The position numbers and the translations under genes are program-made. From the NCBI GenBank assembly GCA_900318205.1, contig ONJS01000015.1, positions 1-64,000 of the forward strand: DNA of 64,000 bases, in the 5' to 3' direction. This document shows, piece by piece, positions 7,135-14,561 of this stretch. Position 1 is the first letter of the stretch; each line of letters opens with the position of its first letter. Source of the stretch: an uncultured Prevotellaceae bacterium (GTDB taxonomy: Bacteria > Bacteroidota > Bacteroidia > Bacteroidales > Muribaculaceae). The notes under the pieces were generated by a model. It ran no database searches and was not told the DNA's origin. It was given only the letters and a program-made list of their open reading frames with translations.

Positions 7135-9495
7135 ATGAAAAAGATGAGTTTCAGATTGTTAGCCATGATGGCTGTGCTGGCGCTGGCAGTTAGCGCTACA
7201 GCCAAGACGCCTGATGTGGGCGGTGTGGTAGTTGATGAAAAGGGTGAACCGATGCCATTTGTAAATGTGGTGTTGCTGTCGTTGCCCGATTCAGCATTCG
7301 TGCAAGGTGCAATGACCGACGACCAGGGCAAGTTCCAGATAGTAACTCGTGATAACGGTGCCCTGATCAAGGTGTCGTGCATCGGTTATCAGACGCAATA
7401 CCTGAATGTCGCTCAAGGGCTGACCATTCAGATGAAAGAGGACGCCTTGCTGCTCAGTGAGGTGGTAGTGAAGAGCCAGTTGCCCAAGACCCGCGTCAAG
7501 GGCGAAGCCATGCGCACGACCGTCGAAGGGACTATCCTTGAGAAGGCCGGTACCGTGGCAGACGCTTTGGCTCGAGTTCCCTCGCTAGAGGCCAAGCGCG
7601 ATGGCGCCGTGACGGTGCTGGGACGCGGCGAGGCCGAGGTGTATATCAACGGCCGCAAGGTGCAGGACGTGAGCGAGTTGTCGCGCCTGCGCAGCGACCA
7701 GATCCAGCACGTCGATGTCATCCAGAACCCAGGCGCCCGCTATGCTGCCTCGACCAAGGCCGTTGTGCGCATCACACTCAAGAAGGCGCAGGGCGACGGC
7801 TTCAGTTTCCAAGACAACCTGACGGGCATGTACCAGTATGGCCACACGATTACCAACAACCTGGATGTGAACTACCGCACGGGTGGACTGGACATCACCG
7901 CCTCGTTTTGGGCGGGCCGCTATGGACACGCCAAGATGCTGCAGGAAAACCAGTTGTCTCATTTTATAGGCCCTGACAGGGTCGAGGGGCTTGTCACGCA
8001 GAATGGTAAGAACATCTGGAAAGGCCTGTCGCCCCAACTTCAGGTGAATTATGTGGTCAACGATAACCACAGCTTTGGCGCCTTTTACAAATATGACCGA
8101 CACCCTAGCGCCGACTTTCGTGACCAATTCATCACCGATAGCTATGTGAATGGTCTCTTTACCGAGCGCTCGGTGAGCGACGTTGAGCAGCACGACCGTT
8201 TCAGCAAGCACATTTTCAATGCCTATTACAACGGCAAGGTGGGTTCCCTGGGCATTGACCTCAACGTGGATGGCCTGTTTGACCGCACCGAGACGCCGGG
8301 CAGCACCAATGAGACAACCGTCCTGGACGGCGTCACCGTCAGCCGCAGCATCGAGAGCAACACCAGCAGCCGAAACAATTTCTGGGCATCGAAGCTCATC
8401 CTAAGTTATCCCGTTTGGCAGGGCAACCTTTCGGTGGGCGGTGAATACTCTCACAACCACCGCACCGATGCCTACTCGTTCTCGGCCACGGCAAGTGTAC
8501 CCGTCAAGGCCACCGACAACGAGATCAACGAGTCGTCGACGGCAGCATTTGTGGAGTTTGGACGTCGCTTCGGCCTGGTATTCGCCCAGGTGGGGCTGCG
8601 CTACGAGCACCTGAAGAACGACTACTACAACTTCAATGAGTGTGAAGATGAGGTGTGCCGTGACTATGGCGACTGGTTCCCCACCTTTGTGGTGTCGGCT
8701 CCCGTCGGCAAGGTGCAGCTGTCGCTATCCTACCGCCGCGACATCCAGCGCCCTGCCTACAGCAGCCTCACCAGCTCGACCGTTTATATCAACCGTTACA
8801 GCTATCAGAGCGGCAATCCCTACCTGAAGCCCACCTACACCCACAGCCTGGTATTCAATGCCGCCTACAAGTGGATGAACCTGTCGCTGAACTACGCACG
8901 CATCAAGGACTCTGAGACGATGTCCACCGAGCCTTATCCTGGGTCCGATGATCCGCTCATCAGCCTCGTGCATCCCATCAACAGCAAGGAGAGTTATAAC
9001 CGACTGACCGTCATTCCGTCGTTGAGGCCCGTGTTTGGCTGCTGGCATCCCACATGGACGGCGATTGCAATCTTCCAGAACTACAAGACGCCGACTGCCG
9101 ACGGTTCCATCCTTACGTTGAACCACCCGTATCTGGGCTTGACGTGGAATAACGACATCGAGTTGCCGCACGACTGGCGCCTGAATGCCATGGTGCAATG
9201 GACATCGCGAGGTGACTACGACAACTTCCGCATCACCAAGAGCAGGTTCTATAGCGGCATCGGAGTGCAGAAGGATATCAGCCTGCAGCACCTGGGCTCA
9301 CTGACTGTTGACGCGCGCTGCATGGACCTGTTCAACACCAGCAAGGCTGGGGCTACCATCTTCGGCCCGCGCGAGTTGACCACCAGCAACCCTGCCCGCC
9401 GCACGTTTATGATCGACCTCACCTGGAAGTTCAACAGTGCCGGCAGCAAGTATCGTGGCACCGGTGCCGGTGAGAAACAGAAGGCGAGAATGTAA
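7135..9495 (+). CDS. TonB-dependent-receptor-like outer membrane barrel (OMP_b-brl_3 type)
   Basis: A 786-residue outer membrane protein. A signal peptide (residues 1-23) precedes a carboxypeptidase-regulatory-like beta sandwich (about 27-110: GVVVDEKGEPMPFVNVVLL, ending in the family marker LSEVVVKSQLP near 115-125). A plug-like domain follows (about 125-220, with ADALARVPSLEAKRDGAVTV and VYINGRKVQDVSELSRL). A C-terminal barrel of the OMP_b-brl_3 type runs to the end (about 380-786, e.g. YRRDIQRPAYSSLTSSTVYI). No SusD-like partner follows, so this is not a typical glycan-utilisation pair, and the substrate is unknown; relatives are often listed as putative TonB-dependent or iron-regulated proteins. 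Its stop is followed by a 9-bp-unit hairpin array. Confidence 0.85.
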   Translation: MKKMSFRLLAMMAVLALAVSATAKTPDVGGVVVDEKGEPMPFVNVVLLSLPDSAFVQGAMTDDQGKFQIVTRDNGALIKVSCIGYQTQYLNVAQGLTIQMKEDALLLSEVVVKSQLPKTRVKGEAMRTTVEGTILEKAGTVADALARVPSLEAKRDGAVTVLGRGEAEVYINGRKVQDVSELSRLRSDQIQHVDVIQNPGARYAASTKAVVRITLKKAQGDGFSFQDNLTGMYQYGHTITNNLDVNYRTGGLDITASFWAGRYGHAKMLQENQLSHFIGPDRVEGLVTQNGKNIWKGLSPQLQVNYVVNDNHSFGAFYKYDRHPSADFRDQFITDSYVNGLFTERSVSDVEQHDRFSKHIFNAYYNGKVGSLGIDLNVDGLFDRTETPGSTNETTVLDGVTVSRSIESNTSSRNNFWASKLILSYPVWQGNLSVGGEYSHNHRTDAYSFSATASVPVKATDNEINESSTAAFVEFGRRFGLVFAQVGLRYEHLKNDYYNFNECEDEVCRDYGDWFPTFVVSAPVGKVQLSLSYRRDIQRPAYSSLTSSTVYINRYSYQSGNPYLKPTYTHSLVFNAAYKWMNLSLNYARIKDSETMSTEPYPGSDDPLISLVHPINSKESYNRLTVIPSLRPVFGCWHPTWTAIAIFQNYKTPTADGSILTLNHPYLGLTWNNDIELPHDWRLNAMVQWTSRGDYDNFRITKSRFYSGIGVQKDISLQHLGSLTVDARCMDLFNTSKAGATIFGPRELTTSNPARRTFMIDLTWKFNSAGSKYRGTGAGEKQKARM

Positions 9496-9504
9496 TATTC
9501 AGCA

Positions 9505-9555
9505 GTTAGGGTCGTTAAGGACTTTAAAGACCTTAAAGACTTTAAGGACCCTAAC
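9505..9555. repeat. Nonamer array inside an inverted repeat
   Basis: Four 9-bp units (GTTAAGGAC, TTTAAAGAC, CTTAAAGAC, TTTAAGGAC; 9514-9549) are bracketed by complementary arms GTTAGGGTC (9505-9513) and GGACCCTAAC (9546-9555). The whole 51 nt can fold into one long imperfect hairpin. It lies 9 nt after the receptor stop and 19 nt before the GNAT start. It may act as a terminator or attenuator, but there is no T-run directly after it. Confidence 0.75.
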
Positions 9556-9574
9556 ATCAATTAAATAGAAAACA

Positions 9575-10204
9575 ATGAAGATAAGATTAGAACAACCAAG
9601 TGATTACCGTGAGGTGGAGAACCTTACCCGCGAGGCCTTTTGGAACGTCTATCGTCCCGGCTGCACCGAGCATTATGTGCTCAACCAGTACCGCAACAAT
9701 CCTGATTTCGTCCCCGAGCTCGACTTGGTGATGGAGGAGGATGGCAAGATCATCGGCCACATCATGTTTTCGTGGGCCGAACTCGTCCTCGACGACGGTA
9801 CTAGGGTGCCCTCTTGGACCTTCGGACCCATCAGCATACACCCTGACTATAAGCGTCAAGGTTATGGCCTGAAACTGCTGAACTATGCCTTGGAGAAAGC
9901 CCGTGAGCTGGGCATCGGCTTCCTGTGCATGGAGGGCAACATCAACTTCTATCGCCATGCCGGCTTTGACCTGGCCAGCAAACTGGGTATCCATTATCAT
10001 GCCGAGCCACGCGATGCCGAGGTGCCTTATTTCCTCGCCCAGGAACTCATCCCCGGCTGGCTGAAAAGCAAGGGCATCACCGAGGCCACCTACGGCCCAC
10101 CCAAGGGCTACTTCGTCGCCGACGAGAACCCCGAGGCCTTTGAAGCCTATGAAGCGACATTCCCCGTGAAGGTGAAGCTTCACTTGCCCGGACAACTGGT
10201 ATAG
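9575..10204 (+). CDS. GNAT family N-acetyltransferase
   Basis: A 209-residue GCN5-related acetyltransferase that would move acetyl from acetyl-CoA to an unknown amine. The N-terminal strand-helix reads IRLEQPSDYREVENLTREAF. The acetyl-CoA loop is at about residues 88-100 (ISIHPDYKRQGYGLKLL, the R/Q-x-x-G-x-G/A site). The FYRHAGF motif follows near residue 129 and is typical of the YhbS-like subgroup. There is a C-terminal extension of about 60 residues with GYFVADENPEAFEAYEATFP. It sits 11 nt before the CAT-like gene, so the two are likely co-transcribed. Complete length, no signal peptide, cytoplasmic. The substrate cannot be deduced. Confidence 0.9.
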   Translation: MKIRLEQPSDYREVENLTREAFWNVYRPGCTEHYVLNQYRNNPDFVPELDLVMEEDGKIIGHIMFSWAELVLDDGTRVPSWTFGPISIHPDYKRQGYGLKLLNYALEKARELGIGFLCMEGNINFYRHAGFDLASKLGIHYHAEPRDAEVPYFLAQELIPGWLKSKGITEATYGPPKGYFVADENPEAFEAYEATFPVKVKLHLPGQLV

Positions 10205-10215
10205 CAACCGAGGAT

Positions 10216-10833
10216 ATGAAACAGGAAATCAATCCAAAGGATACCAGTCGGGCGGTGGCATTCGAGTTGTGGATGAACTCGCCCATGCCGATGGTGACGC
10301 TCATCAAGACCTTCGACGTGACTCGGCTGTATAAGGAAAGTCGGCGGCGCGGGCTCAAATTCAACATGCTCCTGTGCTGGTGTATTGGCAAAGCGGCATT
10401 ACCGATTGAGGAGTTTTACATGTTGCCCCAGAACGGGAAACTGTACAAGTATGACAGCTTAGCCATCAATGTGATAGTGAATAACTGCAATGGGGGCATC
10501 AACTCTAGCGATGTCCCTTATTGTGATGACCTGGAGAAATTCAACAGGGACTATACGGCGTTGACTCAGTTGGCAAGCAGTTCGTGTCAGAGCACCTTTG
10601 TAGATGATGCCATGGTGATAGGAACATCGGCCATGACGGCGACTGACCTCGACAGCATCGTCAACCAGTACACCGACAAGTTCTGCAATCCGATGGTGAT
10701 GTGGGGCCGATACCGTAAGAAGTGGCTAAAAGTTACACTGCCCATCTCGTTCCAGTTCCATCATGCACAGATGGACGGTGGTCATGCCGCACGTTTCCTG
10801 GATGAACTGCAAACGACGATAAAAAACATGTAG
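10216..10833 (+). CDS. CAT-like (chloramphenicol acetyltransferase fold) O-acyltransferase
   Basis: A 205-residue protein with the fold signature of type A chloramphenicol acetyltransferases. The catalytic HHxxxDG motif is present as FHHAQMDGGHAARFLDEL near residues 178-195. The N-terminal half shows family landmarks (LKFNMLLCWCIGKA, EFYMLPQNGKLYKYD). Length is close to the usual 210-220. True CAT enzymes acetylate chloramphenicol with acetyl-CoA; many chromosomal relatives have other or unknown acceptors. Codon use looks like that of the neighbours and no mobile element is near, which argues for a resident gene rather than acquired resistance. It lies 11 nt after a GNAT gene. Confidence 0.8.
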   Translation: MKQEINPKDTSRAVAFELWMNSPMPMVTLIKTFDVTRLYKESRRRGLKFNMLLCWCIGKAALPIEEFYMLPQNGKLYKYDSLAINVIVNNCNGGINSSDVPYCDDLEKFNRDYTALTQLASSSCQSTFVDDAMVIGTSAMTATDLDSIVNQYTDKFCNPMVMWGRYRKKWLKVTLPISFQFHHAQMDGGHAARFLDELQTTIKNM

Positions 10834-10884
10834 TTATTTGGAAGTTTCTATGACTGTCTGTAATTTTGCTTGAATAAACTAATA

Positions 10885-11616
10885 ATGAATATGGAACAGA
10901 AATTTTGTCAGAGCTGCGGAATGCCGCTCACCGAAGAACTCCTCGGCACCAATGCCGACGGCAGCAAGAACGAGGACTACTGCATCTATTGCTACAAGGA
11001 TGGCAAGTTCTTGCAGGACTGCACAATGGACGAGATGATAGAGCATTGTGCCCAGTTTGTGGACGAGGTCAACAAGGGCCTGCCGCAACCCATTACAAGG
11101 GAGGAATACATTGGCCAGATGAAGATGTATTTCCCTCACTTGAAGCGCTGGCGCAAGGAAATGACGATCAATGAGGCTATGCCGGAAAATCCTGCCCTTG
11201 TGGGCGTTAAAGACCTGATTGCCAAGATGGCCGACACGTTGCCCGTCACCTTCATCTCCTCGGTGGACGAGGAAGGCTTCCCTTGCACCAAGGCAATGCT
11301 GTCGCCTCGTGTGCGTGAGGGCATCAAGGTCTTTTACTTCACCACCAACACCTTCTCCCTGCGTGTAGCACATTACAAGGCTAACCCCAAGGCATCCATT
11401 TATTTCTGCGATGCCGACGGCTTCAAGGGTATGATGCTGCGCGGCACCATGGAGGTGCTGACCGATGCTGCTAGCAAAGAGATGATTTGGCGGGATGGTG
11501 ATACCCAATACTATCCAGGAGGCGTCACCGACCCCAACTATTGCGTACTGAAGTTCACCGCAACCGACGGTCGCTTCTACAGCGACTACTACCCCCGTAG
11601 TTTTGTTATAGAGTAA
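10885..11616 (+). CDS. Zinc-ribbon plus pyridoxamine-oxidase-like split-barrel fusion protein
   Basis: Read from ATG 10885 the protein has 243 residues; ATG 10891 (MEQKFC) and an upstream TTG at 10870 are alternatives. Residues about 5-80 form a putative zinc-ribbon module (QKFCQSCGMPLTEE, then EDYCIYCYKDGKF, giving a Cys4 site) with the usual DEMIEHCAQFVDEVN and EEYIGQMKMYFPHLKRW tail. Residues about 95-243 match the pyridoxamine 5'-phosphate oxidase-like split barrel of general stress protein 26 type (VTFISSVDEEGFPCTKAMLS, VFYFTTNTFSLRVAHYKANP, MMLRGTMEVLTD). Such barrels bind flavin or deazaflavin and reduce or sequester small molecules. The two modules are usually separate proteins; here one frame joins them with no break. 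Function unknown. Confidence 0.8.
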   Translation: MNMEQKFCQSCGMPLTEELLGTNADGSKNEDYCIYCYKDGKFLQDCTMDEMIEHCAQFVDEVNKGLPQPITREEYIGQMKMYFPHLKRWRKEMTINEAMPENPALVGVKDLIAKMADTLPVTFISSVDEEGFPCTKAMLSPRVREGIKVFYFTTNTFSLRVAHYKANPKASIYFCDADGFKGMMLRGTMEVLTDAASKEMIWRDGDTQYYPGGVTDPNYCVLKFTATDGRFYSDYYPRSFVIE

Positions 11617-11698
11617 TAATTAGTCCTGTCCGCAGATGAGGCGGGCAAGGTCATTGAGTTGAAGGCATTGGCTACGTTTGATGGCCAGTGCCTCGTTG

Positions 11699-13180
11699 CT
11701 AGTCTTTTTTCCAGAAGGAGCGGGTGAAGATGACGAGGACGGTGAACAGTTCCAGACGGCCTACCATCATCTCGAAGGCGAGCACCCACTTGGCGCCAGG
11801 ATGCAGGGCAACCCAGGAGCCATTGGAACCAGTCACGCCGTAGCCGATGCCCACGTTGCTGATGGCCGACATCGAGGTGTACATTGCGTCAAACACGGGT
11901 ATTCCGTAGAAGGTCAAATACAACGCCACCACCATAATAATAAGGATATAGACCGTGAAGAATGTATTCACCTTGCTTACGACGTGGTTCGGAATGGGCT
12001 TGCCGTCGATGTGGACCGCGCGCACCGAGTTGGTGTGCAGCAGGCGATAAAACTCGTTGGCGGTGTTTTTCAGGAGTACAATCAGGCGGTCCATCTTGGC
12101 GCCACCTGACGTGGAGCCCGCCATGCCGCCGAAGAACATCATCACCATCAGGATGACGGTGACAAACTCTCCGCTGTTTTCATAATCAAAGGTGGAGAAT
12201 CCCGTCGAGGTAATGGCCGAAAGCGTATCGAAAGCGCCATATATGAAGCGGTCGCTGTGATTATCGAGGAAACCCATGTATATCATATACACGAAGATAC
12301 CCACCGTGGTAATCAGCGTCGTCATCCAGTACCATCTGAAGGTATTGTTATTCTTGATGAATTTGAAGTTGCCGCGCATGGTGGCCACAATCAATGAGAA
12401 ACTGATACCGCCGATGAACATAAAGATGATGACCACGATAAACACATAGCTTGATTGCCAGTAGTCGAGGCCGATATTCTTGGTCGAATAGCCGCCCGTA
12501 GAAGTCGTCGTCATCGCGTGGCACACTGCATCAAACCAGTCCATGGGGCCCAAATAGAGCAGTGCCGTCAGCAGGGCGGTCAGGCCTATATAGATGAGCC
12601 ACAGGTCTTTGGCCGTCTGGCTTACTCGGGGACGCAGGCGTTCGTGGGTGATGCCTGTCACCTCGGCATTGAACAGGGCGATACCGCCTTTCTGGTTCAG
12701 CATGGGGATGACGGCAAGCGTGAACAGGATGATTCCCATGCCTCCGATCCACTGGGTCATTGCGCGCCAGAAGAGCACCCCATGAGGTATCTCCTCCACA
12801 TAGCGGATTACGCTCGATCCCGTAGTGGTGAAGCCTGCCATTGTCTCAAAGAAGGCGTCGGTCACGTTGTCAAATGTATTGGAAAACAGATAGGGCAACA
12901 TGCCGAATAGTGAGAAGAATACCCAAATAATGGCGGTGAGCATCAGGCCTTCACGCTTGTGCATCGATGAACTGTGGGGCTTGATGCCGAATGCCATGGC
13001 GAATCCCGCGCCGGCAGTGATCAATGTGCTGTAAATGAAGGCGCGCAAAGCCGTTGGCTCGTTGTATCCCCATGACACGGCAAGGGGCAGGAGCATAAAG
13101 GCCGCCTCGATGAGCAGCAGCCAGCCTTGCATTCTCAGAACGATGGCAAAATTGATATCTTGATTCTTGCGCCTGGGCAT
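11699..13180 (-). CDS. trkH: Potassium uptake protein TrkH
   Basis: Read from ATG 13180 (MPRRKNQDINFA) the protein has 493 residues. The frame extends upstream to 13312, but that part lies inside trkA and the ATG at 13180 follows the trkA stop by 4 nt. It is the K+-translocating membrane subunit of the Trk/Ktr system, with about ten membrane segments and four pore-loop repeats, e.g. FTTTGSSVI, TTTSTGGYSTKNIGLDYW and SAITSTGFSTFDYENSGEF, the filter-type glycine positions of the family. The last repeat is around SMSAISNVGIGYGVTGSNGSW. It works with TrkA, encoded just upstream. Complete. Confidence 0.96.
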   Translation of the reverse strand: MPRRKNQDINFAIVLRMQGWLLLIEAAFMLLPLAVSWGYNEPTALRAFIYSTLITAGAGFAMAFGIKPHSSSMHKREGLMLTAIIWVFFSLFGMLPYLFSNTFDNVTDAFFETMAGFTTTGSSVIRYVEEIPHGVLFWRAMTQWIGGMGIILFTLAVIPMLNQKGGIALFNAEVTGITHERLRPRVSQTAKDLWLIYIGLTALLTALLYLGPMDWFDAVCHAMTTTSTGGYSTKNIGLDYWQSSYVFIVVIIFMFIGGISFSLIVATMRGNFKFIKNNNTFRWYWMTTLITTVGIFVYMIYMGFLDNHSDRFIYGAFDTLSAITSTGFSTFDYENSGEFVTVILMVMMFFGGMAGSTSGGAKMDRLIVLLKNTANEFYRLLHTNSVRAVHIDGKPIPNHVVSKVNTFFTVYILIIMVVALYLTFYGIPVFDAMYTSMSAISNVGIGYGVTGSNGSWVALHPGAKWVLAFEMMVGRLELFTVLVIFTRSFWKKD

Positions 13181-13184
13181 ATCC

Positions 13185-14516
13185 TTATGAAAAATATTTG
13201 TCGAGTTTATGGATGGCACCTTGCAGGCAGAAGACCACGACGTGGTCACCCGCCTGGATGCGTGTGTTGCCGTCAACGAGTTGTCCCTGGCCGTCACGCA
13301 CGAGGCCGGCAATGGTGAAGTCGCGGCTCAGTTTCAGGTCCTTAACGTCCGATCTGGTCACGCGGTCGCCTTCCTGGACAATCACTTCGGCTACCTCGGC
13401 ATCGGCAAGTGCCAGGCAACGGGCGTTGTCCTCGTCGGCGTCAATCATGATCTGATAGATGCGGCTTGATGCCAGCAGTTTCTTGTTGACAATGGTGCCG
13501 ATGTTGAGGGCCTCTGCCTCGTTGATGAACTGGATGTCCTCGACTTGGGCGATGGTCTTGGGCACGCCGTTGGTTTTGGCAATCATGCATGCCATCATGT
13601 TGACAGCGCTGTTTTCTCCCAGTGCAATGAAGGCGTCATAGTTGCTCACGCTTTCCTCTTCGCTCAGCTCGGTATCTCTGAAGTTACCCTGCACGATCTT
13701 GCAGTTGGGATAGCGTTGTGACAACTCATCACAGCGGTTCAGGTCCTCCTCGATGATTTTGATGTCAATCGTCTTGCCCAGTCGCTTGATAAGCTGTTCG
13801 GCAATGTCGTTGCCACCCACGATGAGCACATTGTCGACAGGCGTCTGCACCTTGCCGCAGGCATCGCGTACCTCATCGATGTGGTCGCGTGTGGTAGCTA
13901 TATATATAATGTCATTCTCCAGCACACGGTCATCGCCTCGAGGAATGATGATCTCGCGGTTGCGTTTGATGGCCGACACGTGCAGGTAGTGGCTGATGTT
14001 GGACACATCCTTGAGCATCTGGTTGACGATGCGCGCGTTGTTGCGGATCTTTACGCCCACAACAATCAACTCACCATCAAACAGCTCAAACCAGTTTCTG
14101 GCCCAAGTGCGTTTCAGCGCGCTGGCGATTTCCTTGGCGGCGAGCATCTCGGGGTAGATAAGGTGGTCGATACCCAGGTAGTTGATGTGGTCGCGCCATT
14201 TGGGGTTAAAGAACTCGTCATTGTCGAGTCGGGCCACGGTCCTCTTGGCACCGAGTTTTTTGGCCATGGAGCAAGCCAGGATGTTGCGTGCCTCACTCTT
14301 GGTCACAGCGATGAACAGGTCACATACACCAGTCTTGATGGCATTCAAGTCGCTGAAGGAGATGGCGCTACCCTGATGGGTGAGCAGGTTGTAGTTCTCC
14401 AGGGGCTCGAGCTTCCTGTTCTCTACATCCATGACGATGATGTCCTGCTCCTCATTACTGAGCATCTTGGCAAGATGGGTCCCGACTTCTCCTGCGCCGG
14501 CAATAACGATTCTCAT
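13185..14516 (-). CDS. trkA: Trk potassium uptake regulator TrkA
   Basis: A 443-residue cytoplasmic ring protein that gates TrkH in response to nucleotides. It carries two copies of the RCK unit. The first begins MRIVIAGAGEVGTHLAKML with the GxGxxG Rossmann motif and the acidic end of strand two at IVMDVE; the second starts near residue 225 (NVLIVGGNDIAEQLIKRL). Each is followed by a TrkA_C domain, with DLKLSRDFTIAGLVRDGQGQ in the last. Length is normal for a two-domain TrkA. It lies 45 nt after dxs and 4 nt before trkH, so the trkA-trkH pair is probably one transcript. Confidence 0.96.
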   Translation of the reverse strand: MRIVIAGAGEVGTHLAKMLSNEEQDIIVMDVENRKLEPLENYNLLTHQGSAISFSDLNAIKTGVCDLFIAVTKSEARNILACSMAKKLGAKRTVARLDNDEFFNPKWRDHINYLGIDHLIYPEMLAAKEIASALKRTWARNWFELFDGELIVVGVKIRNNARIVNQMLKDVSNISHYLHVSAIKRNREIIIPRGDDRVLENDIIYIATTRDHIDEVRDACGKVQTPVDNVLIVGGNDIAEQLIKRLGKTIDIKIIEEDLNRCDELSQRYPNCKIVQGNFRDTELSEEESVSNYDAFIALGENSAVNMMACMIAKTNGVPKTIAQVEDIQFINEAEALNIGTIVNKKLLASSRIYQIMIDADEDNARCLALADAEVAEVIVQEGDRVTRSDVKDLKLSRDFTIAGLVRDGQGQLVDGNTRIQAGDHVVVFCLQGAIHKLDKYFS

Positions 14517-14561
14517 TGTCTCTTTATTTGGTTAAAGTCTTTATTCTTCTAGTCATGAGGA

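Noticed and set aside
10216-10833. Acquired chloramphenicol resistance gene
   Set aside because: No insertion sequence, integrase or composition change is near; a resident CAT-like acyltransferase is the safer call.
13181-13312. Longer trkH start overlapping trkA
   Set aside because: The extra 44 codons lie in the trkA gene and give no membrane segment; ATG 13180 follows trkA by 4 nt.
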